NCBI GenBank assembly: GCA_030633185.1
Contig: DAOVTG010000009.1
Coordinates: forward strand, 1 to 24,646
Origin: Deltaproteobacteria bacterium
Lineage (GTDB): Bacteria; Desulfobacterota; Anaeroferrophillalia; Anaeroferrophillales; Tharpellaceae
Direction of reading: 5' to 3'
DNA length: 24,646 nt
Each line of letters begins with the position of its first letter. The first letter of the stretch is position 1. Shown piece by piece: positions 9,161-15,859 of this stretch. The position numbers were made by a program, and so were the translations under genes. The notes under the pieces were generated by a model. It ran no database searches. It saw only the letters and a list, made by a program, of their open reading frames with translations, and was not told where the DNA came from.

Positions 9161-9626
9161 AAATGACCCCAGCCGAGACAGATTGAAGCAGAACCGAAAA
9201 ATCCTGATCGGCAAAAAGTAGATCGAGGGTATAGATCCATACCGTATGACCATCCAGCTCAGTTACCCGGCTGACATACTCGGCCATCTCGGAATAGATC
9301 ATAGCGCTGTCACAAAGCTCGTCCTCGGTAAAAGAGCGCACCCCGATAATCGTATCGACAAAAAAGGCAAGCTCCGACTCTTGGCTGTGAGCCACCACCA
9401 AGGCATCGTCTAGTTGCACCACACGAGCCGGCAGGTGCAATCGATAACGCAGATCGAGTACCGGAATATTTTTACCGGCAACCGTAAAGAGGCCGCAAAG
9501 GGTTGGTGGACTCTCACCGGGACACTCAACCGCCAAGGCCGGATAAACCCGTACCACTTCCGCAATATCAAGAGCAAAGTAATGGCCGTCAAGCGTAAAT
9601 ATCAAAAAATTATTTTCTTTAGTCAT
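9156..9626 (-). CDS. cheW: CheW-type coupling protein (WspB-like)
   Basis: 156 residues, the usual size of a single-domain CheW. It opens with NFLIFTLDGHYFALDIAEV, the first beta strands of the family. This is followed by a GLFTVAGKNIPVLDLRYRL block in place of the usual G-x-INLRG-x-I-PVIDLR, then ALVVAHSQESELAFFVDTIIGV. It should link the chemoreceptor to the CheA hybrid as the second coupling protein of the pathway. Its ATG overlaps the stop of the upstream radical SAM gene (ATGACTAA), so translation of the two is likely coupled. The stop codon lies inside an inverted repeat. Confidence 0.92.
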   Translation of the reverse strand: MTKENNFLIFTLDGHYFALDIAEVVRVYPALAVECPGESPPTLCGLFTVAGKNIPVLDLRYRLHLPARVVQLDDALVVAHSQESELAFFVDTIIGVRSFTEDELCDSAMIYSEMAEYVSRVTELDGHTVWIYTLDLLFADQDFSVLLQSVSAGVIS

Positions 9627-10752
9627 AGTAACGATAACAACATTTATCGAGCCAGTGGCTTAACTCCTGATTGTCGGCCGGGGCAAAACCAAAGGTGTCT
9701 TGCCAGAGGTATTGGTCTTCCATACAGAAATAGATAAAGACATCCGGCGCATAACGCTTGATTTCAGCCACCAGAAAACGGTAGAGCCGACGTCGGATGG
9801 CACTGAAATAGCGCTGTTTACCATCAATACCGCGAATAAATTCACCGGCGGTAATGTTGGTCTGCGGATGATTGCTCTTAAGTATCTCTTTGACCTGGGG
9901 CATGAAACGAAAGGCACCGATCGAGATCCAGATAATATCATCCCCTTTAAGATGGGTAAAAATAGAAGCTACGGTCTGCCGGTACTCATCCTCCCAACCG
10001 GGAAAATCGAGCAGCGGATCAAAATGCAGCCCGATACGATAGCCCCGCTGACGACATAAAGCGGCGGCCGTCAAGCGCTCCTCGATCGTGGCGGCATGGC
10101 CCTCCTCTTTAGCACATATCCGGGGGGCGTTCAAACTCCAGGAGACAATCGTCTCGCCGATCTCCCCGGAATAATCAAGAAGTCCTGAAATCGCTACACT
10201 TTTGGTTTTCAACTCGAGCACGGCACTCTTACAGCGCCCGAAATAATCGATCAGCCCTGGTGCCAGCTCGGTCAGGGGGTCCATAAAAAGACTGTCGGTA
10301 AACTCTCCCGTACCGATACGATAGAAAATTCCCGGTCGTCCAAGTTCACGATCAAGTTCGGCAAAGGCATCGTCAAGATTGACAAACTGGGTAATAAAAG
10401 GGTTGTTGAGATAGCCCTGAAGAACACAATAACTGCACCCGATATTACAACCCAAAGCCAGATGAAGGATCTGATAGAGACAGCAGCGATAACTTTCAGC
10501 TGTGCCCGGACAGGCTTTCAGGAAACGGCCGCGATGCCGGGCCAGATACAGGGTCGTGCGGGGGCCAAACTGTCGGCTTAAATCGGCGAGTTCTTCACTG
10601 CTCGGACGTTTAATAGTAACAACTTCAGCGTCGGGCAAACGGCCAATAATCGATTCGGTCAAAGGATAACCCGCCGCCTCTTCTTCAACCAACACCTTCG
10701 TCGGCCGAAAAAGGGAGCGGGAATAATCAGGAGGCTGTTTGAGGATAGTCAT
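9619..10752 (-). CDS. Spore-photoproduct-lyase-like radical SAM protein (SplB/COG1533 family)
   Basis: 377 residues. A CX3CX2C cluster (C102, C106, C109 in LGCNIGCSYCVLQGYL) binds the 4Fe-4S cluster used to cleave S-adenosylmethionine. The following YRIGTGEFTDSL, VLELKTKS, VSWSLNAP and IGLHFDPLL blocks are typical of the SplB family, which repairs UV-induced thymine dimers in spores. The rest of the window suggests a non-spore-forming host, so the substrate here is unknown. It could be another DNA lesion. The first eight codons lie inside the end of element A2, and no ribosome binding site precedes the ATG. It overlaps the first cheW by eight bases and so probably belongs to the chemosensory transcript. 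Confidence 0.88.
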   Translation of the reverse strand: MTILKQPPDYSRSLFRPTKVLVEEEAAGYPLTESIIGRLPDAEVVTIKRPSSEELADLSRQFGPRTTLYLARHRGRFLKACPGTAESYRCCLYQILHLALGCNIGCSYCVLQGYLNNPFITQFVNLDDAFAELDRELGRPGIFYRIGTGEFTDSLFMDPLTELAPGLIDYFGRCKSAVLELKTKSVAISGLLDYSGEIGETIVSWSLNAPRICAKEEGHAATIEERLTAAALCRQRGYRIGLHFDPLLDFPGWEDEYRQTVASIFTHLKGDDIIWISIGAFRFMPQVKEILKSNHPQTNITAGEFIRGIDGKQRYFSAIRRRLYRFLVAEIKRYAPDVFIYFCMEDQYLWQDTFGFAPADNQELSHWLDKCCYRYYD

Positions 10753-10871
10753 TTTTTATCTAATCGAGGCATGCGAAAAAAATTACCGCAAGCATATGTA
10801 CAATATTCTGAGGATATTTTTTTTCGCATAACGATGAGTTGAGGAAAAAGGGCATTCTCGGACAGCCTCCT
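10729..10871. repeat. Structured palindromic element A2
   Basis: Inverted ends AGGAGGCTGT (10729-10738) and ACAGCCTCCT (10862-10871) are perfect over ten bases and continue imperfectly inward. An inner stem pairs ATGCGAAAAAAATTACC (10771-10787) with GGATATTTTTTTTCGCAT (10812-10829), with one bulge in the same place as in A1. Read on the minus strand, the block order CGTTA-stem-TCCTCA-AATA...TAT-CGGT-stem-TGCCT follows A1 closely although the arm sequences differ. The element reaches into the first codons of the radical SAM gene at one end and covers the stop of the ParB-like gene at the other. Confidence 0.8.
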
Positions 10872-11820
10872 AGGGACGTCGACAGAGCTCATCTACATCT
10901 TCCAGGGCCACCGAAGCCAGTTTGTCACAAATTTTTCGCCACTCGTCGGAACCTGTAAAAGTAAAACTCAAACGATACTCACCGCCCTCAAAATCGGGTG
11001 GCGGCTCGAGACGCAGGTCGGCAGGCCAGGAAAATTTCTCCTGAAGGGCGGCAAACTCAAGATGGGCCGCAGTTAGCTGGGGATAGAGCCGGGCTTTAAG
11101 ATGGCTGCGCAACAATTCGACATCGATACCGCCGGCCTCATTAAGAACGGCTTTTCGGGCGGCGAACAAAGGCTCAAGCGGAGAGACTTCATCGCGGCAA
11201 GCCAGATCGTCAAGGCGACTGACCACCTCGCGCAATTTATTGCGCCGCAAACCGGTCTCCTCCACAAGATCCGTCAGAGCGGTTCTCTCTTTGTCTGACC
11301 ACCCCTTGATCAGATCGACAGTCTCAACATCAACACTGCCTGCGGCCAGCAAATCACGCAACTTTCGGGAAAAACCGGCAATTACCTGACAACGCATCCT
11401 GAAACGCGGCTTCAAGGGTAGTTTTAAAGCCGGCATGATCTCTTTTTCAATTTCATCTATGGAAAAAAGCTTTGCGGCTGCAGTATAGATATCCGCTGTT
11501 TCCACCGGATTAAATTCACGAATTGCCAGATTCTCCCAAAGAGCCCGCCGAAAAAGTTCCTGAAAACTGCTGTTTTCGGCCAGGCAAACGGAAATTTTTC
11601 CGGAGCCATCAGCTGTTTTACTAATAACCTCAAGACGCCGCCGACCGCAAACAATCTTAAAACCATTATCAGACACCAACAGCAACGGCTGCTGCAAGAG
11701 ACCGACAGCCGCAATCGAGCTCTCCAGGCGAGCTGGCAAGAACCCGTAAGAGAAAGGAAAAGTCCGATCATCAAAATCGATGTCGGAGAGTAAGCAATGA
11801 TCTGTTTTTACGTTATTCAT
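10870..11820 (-). CDS. ParB N-terminal-fold (ParB/sulfiredoxin-like) protein
   Basis: 316 residues. The first 110 residues resemble the ParB/Srx fold: GLLQQPLLLV followed by IVCGRRRLEVIS, the box that binds CTP or nucleic acid in ParB relatives, then RALWENLAIREFNPVETA, like the ENLQREDLNPIE box. A helix-rich middle (about 130-215) may be a DNA-binding region like the ParB HTH. The last 100 residues are unassigned. There is no parA or parS neighbour, so this is not an ordinary segregation locus; a single-gene regulator or DNA-associated protein is more likely. Its stop TAG lies in the arm of element A2. It follows nadB in the same direction after 40 bases. Confidence 0.75.
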   Translation of the reverse strand: MNNVKTDHCLLSDIDFDDRTFPFSYGFLPARLESSIAAVGLLQQPLLLVSDNGFKIVCGRRRLEVISKTADGSGKISVCLAENSSFQELFRRALWENLAIREFNPVETADIYTAAAKLFSIDEIEKEIMPALKLPLKPRFRMRCQVIAGFSRKLRDLLAAGSVDVETVDLIKGWSDKERTALTDLVEETGLRRNKLREVVSRLDDLACRDEVSPLEPLFAARKAVLNEAGGIDVELLRSHLKARLYPQLTAAHLEFAALQEKFSWPADLRLEPPPDFEGGEYRLSFTFTGSDEWRKICDKLASVALEDVDELCRRP

Positions 11821-11830
11821 AGTTCAGGAG

Positions 11831-11875
11831 TTAATGCCTTCGTAAAAAATAACGGGATGGCTAAGTAAAAATTTT
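11831..11875 (-). repeat. End fragment of the B-type element at the nadB stop
   Basis: Read on the minus strand this is AAATTTTTACTTAGCCATCC followed by CGTTATTTTTTACGAAGGCATTAA. The first part is identical to the right ends of B1 and B2, and the second resembles the motif at 9080-9094. The nadB stop codon TAG (11863-11861) is the TAG of this motif. The last residues of NadB (KIFT) are encoded by it. Confidence 0.7.
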
Positions 11876-13495
11876 CTGGCTGTAGCACTGACCATTTTCA
11901 AGCACCGTATCAACCAGCCAATGATTATCGTCCCGGTCAGGGTAGTCGATATTGTAATGTAAACCCCGGCTCTCCTTGCGATAGAGGGCCGAGGTAATAA
12001 TCAAGTCGGCAACCACGGCGATATTACGAAGTTCCAAAAGATCGACCGAAAGGGCTTGATCCCAGTAGAACTCGTGTAATTCATAAACCAGGGAATCGAT
12101 GCGCCGTTTGGCCCTTAAAAGACGTTTATGAGAGCGCACAATCCCAACATAGTTCCACATAAAGTGGCGAATCTCATCCCAGTTTTGGGTGATCACCACC
12201 TTCTCATCGGGATCATCTTTGTGGGTATAGCGCCAGTTCGGAAATTTGGGCAGAGTCAACGATTTTCGAGAATGCTCTTTTTTGACAGTGGTAGCCGCCA
12301 AAGAGCTGTAGACCACGGCTTCCAGAAGTGAGTTACTGGCCAGACGATTGGCCCCATGCAGTCCGGTACAGGCGACTTCACCGGAAGCATAAAGGCCCGG
12401 CAATGAGGTGCGCCCCCGGCGATCAACCAGGACTCCACCGCAAAGGTAATGGGCCGCAGGAACCACGGGAATCGGCTCTTTGGTTATATCGATCCCATAT
12501 TGCAGGCAGGTGGAGTAGATCTGGGGAAAACGTTCCCGAATAAAATCCGCCGGTTTAAAACTTATATCCAAAAAGACACAATCATCCCCACTCGCTTTCA
12601 TTTCATGGTCTATCGCCCGGGCCACAATATCCCGGGGGGAGAGTTCTTTACGCTCATCATAGGTAGCCATGAAGGGAGAACCATTCTTAAGTTTCAAAAT
12701 CGCCCCTTCACCACGCACCGCTTCCGAGATCAGAAAATTTTTCACTTTCGGATGGTAGAGACAGGTGGGGTGGAACTGAAAAAACTCCATATTAGCAATC
12801 TTGGCCCCGGCCCGTTGAGCCATGGCAACCCCGTCTCCGGTCGCAATATCGGGATTAGTTGTATAGAGGTAGACTTTACCGGCACCGCCGGAGGCCAACA
12901 GAGTCGACCCGGCAACAAAGGCGTGAACCCGACCACTGACCCGATCAAAAGCATAGGTTCCCCAACAATAATCGTCTTTACGAGCAGCTCCAAGCCATTT
13001 ATGCGCCGTCAGCAAATCAATGGCAGCCATATCCTCCCAAAGAACAATATTTTTATGTTCCCGACAGCGGGCCACCAAAACCTCTTCAATCTCACGCCCG
13101 GTCCAGTCCGCCGCATGAAGAATCCGGCGACAGGAGTGGCCGCCTTCTCGGGCCAGGTCATAACCGGTGACGGAGTCGGGATTACGGCTGAAAGAGACCC
13201 CCATGGAGATCAACTCTTTAAGACATTCCGGCCCCTTTCTAACCACCAAATCAACCACCTCATGATGACCAAGTCCGACCCCAGCCCGCATCGTGTCCTC
13301 AAGGTGCCCGGCAAAAGAGTCCGCCGCATCCAGCACGGCCGCAATTCCACCTTGTGCCAGGTTGGTATTGGTATCGGTCTCTTTCTTTTTGGTAATAATA
13401 TGGACAATCCCTAAATCAGCCATCTGCAAAGCAAAAAAGAGCCCGGCAATACCACTACCCAAAACCAGAAAATCGCTTTCATGAAAAGTAGTCAT
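11861..13495 (-). CDS. nadB: L-aspartate oxidase
   Basis: 544 residues, typical for NadB. The FAD-binding glycine motif VLGSGIAGL is at 11-19, followed by TNTNLAQGGIAAV. Substrate and flavin motifs of the succinate dehydrogenase/aspartate oxidase family are present: REGGHSCRRILHAADWTG, HPTCLYHP, ISEAVRGEGA and GLHGANRLASNSLLEA. It oxidises L-aspartate to iminoaspartate in the first step of de novo NAD synthesis. Under anaerobic conditions fumarate can replace oxygen as electron acceptor. nadA and nadC are not in the window. The C-terminus ends in a dispersed-repeat fragment. It is the first gene of the long minus-strand run, so its promoter should lie in 13496-13672. Confidence 0.96.
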   Translation of the reverse strand: MTTFHESDFLVLGSGIAGLFFALQMADLGIVHIITKKKETDTNTNLAQGGIAAVLDAADSFAGHLEDTMRAGVGLGHHEVVDLVVRKGPECLKELISMGVSFSRNPDSVTGYDLAREGGHSCRRILHAADWTGREIEEVLVARCREHKNIVLWEDMAAIDLLTAHKWLGAARKDDYCWGTYAFDRVSGRVHAFVAGSTLLASGGAGKVYLYTTNPDIATGDGVAMAQRAGAKIANMEFFQFHPTCLYHPKVKNFLISEAVRGEGAILKLKNGSPFMATYDERKELSPRDIVARAIDHEMKASGDDCVFLDISFKPADFIRERFPQIYSTCLQYGIDITKEPIPVVPAAHYLCGGVLVDRRGRTSLPGLYASGEVACTGLHGANRLASNSLLEAVVYSSLAATTVKKEHSRKSLTLPKFPNWRYTHKDDPDEKVVITQNWDEIRHFMWNYVGIVRSHKRLLRAKRRIDSLVYELHEFYWDQALSVDLLELRNIAVVADLIITSALYRKESRGLHYNIDYPDRDDNHWLVDTVLENGQCYSQKIFT

Positions 13496-13672
13496 GGTTA
13501 CGGTATAGCATAAAAATCACCGACGTGAAAGCAGTAACCTTAAAACCCATAGAGAAAATAAGCGTTGACTGTTGCCTGCTATTATGTTTCTAATCAGATA
13601 TATGGATGAATTACCACCCGCAGATCACAACTGGATCATCTGAAAGCCTCCCCAAATTTACTGGAGACCTCC
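13496..13672. promoter_or_regulatory. Divergent intergenic region between nadB and the PAS gene
   Basis: This 177-base gap separates oppositely transcribed genes and so must hold promoters for both runs. TTGACT at 13565 is a possible plus-strand -35 box, but no good -10 box lies 16-18 bases after it, so I do not assign promoters. No repeat element was seen here, in contrast to most co-oriented gaps in the window. Confidence 0.4.
13663..13666 (+). promoter_or_regulatory. Ribosome binding site deciding the TTG start of the PAS gene
   Basis: GGAG lies six bases before the TTG at 13673 and fixes that unusual codon as the start. No in-frame ATG or GTG occurs near it. Confidence 0.6.
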
Positions 13673-14023
13673 TTGGAAACTAACAACCCCCTTGCAGATA
13701 TCGTTGACAGTCTTGACATCGCCATATGGGAACTTGACACCAACTACCGCATCCTCAAAGACAATCGCAAGACCCGTGAAATTTATGGAGAGGGTGTGGT
13801 TGGAGATTTTTGCTACCATGCCGCTGCGGGCCGAAACGATGTCTGCCCTGATTGTCCGGCTCAAGTGGTATTAAATGGTCAAAAAAGCGGTCGATCACAA
13901 CATGTAAGAGAAACAAATAGCGGGAAAACCATCACCATAGACCACACTGCCACACCGTTGAGAAATAAAGCCGGGCAATTAACCGGATTTGTGGTATCAA
14001 TTATTGATATAACCCATCTCTAA
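13673..14023 (+). CDS. Single-domain PAS sensor protein with cysteine cluster
   Basis: 116 residues from a TTG start with a GGAG site. The whole protein is one PAS domain: DSLDIAIWELDTNYRILKDN at the start and AGQLTGFVVSIIDIT at the end are typical PAS strands. In the middle, FCYHAAAGRNDVCPDCPA gives C47, C58 and C61. This is a recurrent PAS insertion in anaerobic bacteria, possibly for metal or redox sensing. No output domain is attached, so it should act through a partner. The SpmA-SpmB gene starts 11 bases later and is probably co-transcribed. Confidence 0.8.
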   Translation: METNNPLADIVDSLDIAIWELDTNYRILKDNRKTREIYGEGVVGDFCYHAAAGRNDVCPDCPAQVVLNGQKSGRSQHVRETNSGKTITIDHTATPLRNKAGQLTGFVVSIIDITHL

Positions 14024-14034
14024 CTAATCAGACC

Positions 14035-15327
14035 TTGAATTTTCTTTTTTATTTCTTCATTCTGATCTCATTCCTGGTCGCGGGCTGGCGCCAGTTTACC
14101 TGGATTCCCGTTGCCGGGGTTCAAGATCCGTTGACGGCCCTGACCGCAACCATTATCACCACCGCCGGAGACGCGGTGCAACTAGCCATCGGCCTGGTCG
14201 GGGTCATGGCCCTCTTTCTCGGCCTCATGAAAGTTGCCGAAGAGGGCGGTCTCCTAAAAATTGCGGCTCGCGGCATCCGCCCCCTTCTGATTCGCCTTTT
14301 CCCTGAAGTCCCGGCTGATCATCCGGCCATGGGAGCTATGGTCATGAATCTGGCCGCCAATCTGCTGGGCCTGGGCAATGCGGCGACACCTTTCGGAATC
14401 AAGGCGATGCAAGAGCTCGAAACCCTGAATCCGGAACCGGGTACGGCGACCAATGCGATGGCGCTCTTTCTGGCAATCAACACCTCCAGTGTCACTTTGC
14501 TGCCGACCGGTGTCATCGCTTTAAGGGCGGCCGCAGGCTCGACCAATGCCGCCGGCATCCTTCCGACAACCCTCTGTGCTACCCTTTTTTCAACGGCTAC
14601 CGCAATCATCTGCTGCAAGCTCCTGGCCCGACTCTGGGATCGAAAAAATTCCCGTAAGCAGCCAGAAAATCTTTGTCCAAAAAAGACAACCATTCCAACC
14701 CCGCTATCGGGAGAAAACGACCAAGATCTCTCGTGGTGGAAATCCTTGACCGTCATTGGCGGTCTCATAGTCCTGATCCCGCTGATGGTTATCTACGGTC
14801 AAAGTATTTCCGGCTGGATCGTTCCCGGCCTGATGGTCACTCTGCTCAGTTTCGGTATCTGGCGCGGGGTTCCGGTCTACGAAGCTTTTGTCAACGGGGC
14901 TCGAGACGGTTTTCAGGTGGCGATTAAAATCATTCCCTATCTGGTGGCGATCATGGTCGCCATCGGCATGCTCCGCGGCAGCGGTGTCATGGAGATCGTA
15001 GCTGACAATATCGGCCATTATACAGCCGCCTTGGGAATGCCGGCTGAGGCCCTGCCGATGGCAATTTTACGCCCCTTGTCAGGCTCCGGTGCCTATGGTA
15101 TTCTGGCTGCGACCATCAACAATCCGGCGATCGGCCCGGACAGCTACACCGGCTATCTGGTCTCGACCCTGCAAGGTTCGACCGAAACCACTTTTTACGT
15201 TATGGCTGTCTATTTCGGGGCCGTGCAGATAAAAAAAGTACGCCATACCCTGGCCGCCGGTCTGCTGGCCGATCTTGCCGGGGTTATCGGTGCAATTGTT
15301 GCCTGCAAAATCTTTTTACAACTATGA
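14035..15327 (+). CDS. Fused SpmA-SpmB-like membrane protein (nucleoside-recognition/Gate domains)
   Basis: 430 residues, strongly hydrophobic. The N-terminal half (1-200) matches SpmA, with NLLGLGNAATPFGIKAM at 109-124. A charged linker (about 203-228) leads to a C-terminal half like SpmB, with IIPYLVAIMVAIGMLRGSG, RPLSGSGAYGI and STETTFYV. In Bacillus, SpmA and SpmB are separate and help dehydrate the spore core. Fused versions occur in Gram-negatives, where a transport role is suspected but unproven. The start is a TTG at 14035 with only a weak ribosome binding site; no in-frame ATG occurs before residue 58. Its stop TGA overlaps the first bases of element B1. Confidence 0.87.
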   Translation: MNFLFYFFILISFLVAGWRQFTWIPVAGVQDPLTALTATIITTAGDAVQLAIGLVGVMALFLGLMKVAEEGGLLKIAARGIRPLLIRLFPEVPADHPAMGAMVMNLAANLLGLGNAATPFGIKAMQELETLNPEPGTATNAMALFLAINTSSVTLLPTGVIALRAAAGSTNAAGILPTTLCATLFSTATAIICCKLLARLWDRKNSRKQPENLCPKKTTIPTPLSGENDQDLSWWKSLTVIGGLIVLIPLMVIYGQSISGWIVPGLMVTLLSFGIWRGVPVYEAFVNGARDGFQVAIKIIPYLVAIMVAIGMLRGSGVMEIVADNIGHYTAALGMPAEALPMAILRPLSGSGAYGILAATINNPAIGPDSYTGYLVSTLQGSTETTFYVMAVYFGAVQIKKVRHTLAAGLLADLAGVIGAIVACKIFLQL

Positions 15328-15487
15328 TGGCGTCGTAAAAAAGTTCCGATATCCTGCGTTGTTTTGGTTTTCCAGACACTCGACATACTTCATGTATAGT
15401 CTCGCGCTTGGAAAACCAAAACATCTTGCACCCCAAGGGCACTTCCTGCGGGGCGTCTATCGAAATTTTTACTTAGCCATCCCGTAA
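15325..15487. repeat. Structured palindromic element B1
   Basis: About 160 bases. Bases 15337-15487 align without gaps to 22979-23129 (element B2) with about nine differences. The inner stem pairs GTTTTGGTTTTCCAG (15361-15375) with TTGGAAAACCAAAAC (15408-15422), 14 Watson-Crick pairs plus one wobble. The loop carries CATACTTCATGTATA. Outer arms: GATGGCGTCGTAAAAAAGTTCCGATA at the left is a partial complement of TATCGAAATTTTTACTTAGCCATC at the right. The left end contains the stop of the SpmA-SpmB gene and the right end reaches the start of the next small gene. Confidence 0.85.
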
Positions 15488-15498
15488 CTTTGGTTGTC

Positions 15499-15783
15499 AT
15501 GCCTGACTGGTTCTTGATATTCATGTCATTTGTTTTTGCCATTCACTTCCTGGTTTTTGCCGGGCTGGCGGTAAAACAGCGACGGCTCGCTCTGGCCTTG
15601 GCGGCGGGCGCTTTTTTTCTCCTCTTCTTGGCGATTGAGGTTCGACTCTGGCGGCCGGAGAGCCATCTTTGGGGAATCCGGGCCTACTGGTATCTGAGAA
15701 TTCCGGCCTGGATACTGGCCTTAGTTGGCCTGGCCCTGAGCTGGCGACAACGCCGGGGAAAAGGTCATGAAAATCAAATATAG
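15499..15783 (+). CDS. Small hypothetical membrane protein
   Basis: 94 residues from the ATG at 15499; a TTG three codons earlier is also open. Three hydrophobic segments (about 5-24, 32-47 and 65-80 from this start) are separated by basic residues, followed by a basic tail. I do not recognise the family. It lies between element B1 and the aldehyde:ferredoxin oxidoreductase gene in the same direction. No ribosome binding site is clear, so translation is only probable; the hydrophobic pattern and GC-rich third positions favour a real gene. Confidence 0.55.
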   Translation: MPDWFLIFMSFVFAIHFLVFAGLAVKQRRLALALAAGAFFLLFLAIEVRLWRPESHLWGIRAYWYLRIPAWILALVGLALSWRQRRGKGHENQI

Positions 15784-15804
15784 ACATAATTTGAAAGTCG
15801 TGCT

Positions 15805-15821
15805 ATCAGGCGTTGCCTGAT
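15805..15821 (+). promoter_or_regulatory. Hairpin in the leader of the oxidoreductase gene
   Basis: ATCAGGC-GTT-GCCTGAT is a perfect seven-pair palindrome with a three-base spacer, 38 bases before the ATG at 15860. There is no T-run after it, so it is not a plain terminator. It could be an operator or a leader hairpin. Confidence 0.35.
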
Positions 15822-15846
15822 CTTCATGAATACCCTACTTAATATT

Positions 15847-15852
15847 AAGGAA
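15847..15852 (+). promoter_or_regulatory. Ribosome binding site of the oxidoreductase gene
   Basis: AAGGAA lies seven bases before the ATG at 15860, the strongest start signal in this part of the window. Confidence 0.6.
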
Positions 15853-15859
15853 TGAAAAA

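Noticed and set aside
12449..13414. Long (321-codon) plus-strand open frame opposite nadB
   Set aside because: It lies wholly antisense to a clear nadB gene, its product resembles no protein, and it has no ribosome binding site.
13565..13600. Possible sigma-70 promoter (TTGACT) in the divergent gap
   Set aside because: No acceptable -10 box at the right spacing; TATTAT is only nine bases away.
14319..14768. 149-codon minus-strand open frame inside the SpmA-SpmB gene
   Set aside because: Antisense shadow of a well-supported membrane protein gene.
15275..15487. 70-residue plus-strand open frame running through element B1, and a 60-residue one through B2 (22967-23149)
   Set aside because: The aligned elements are read in different frames by the two open frames (offset 7642, not a multiple of three), and the changes preserve stem pairing rather than codons, so neither is a real gene.
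15521..15787. 88-codon minus-strand open frame opposite the small membrane protein
   Set aside because: Proline/arginine-rich antisense product with no family resemblance; the plus strand gives a plausible three-helix membrane protein.
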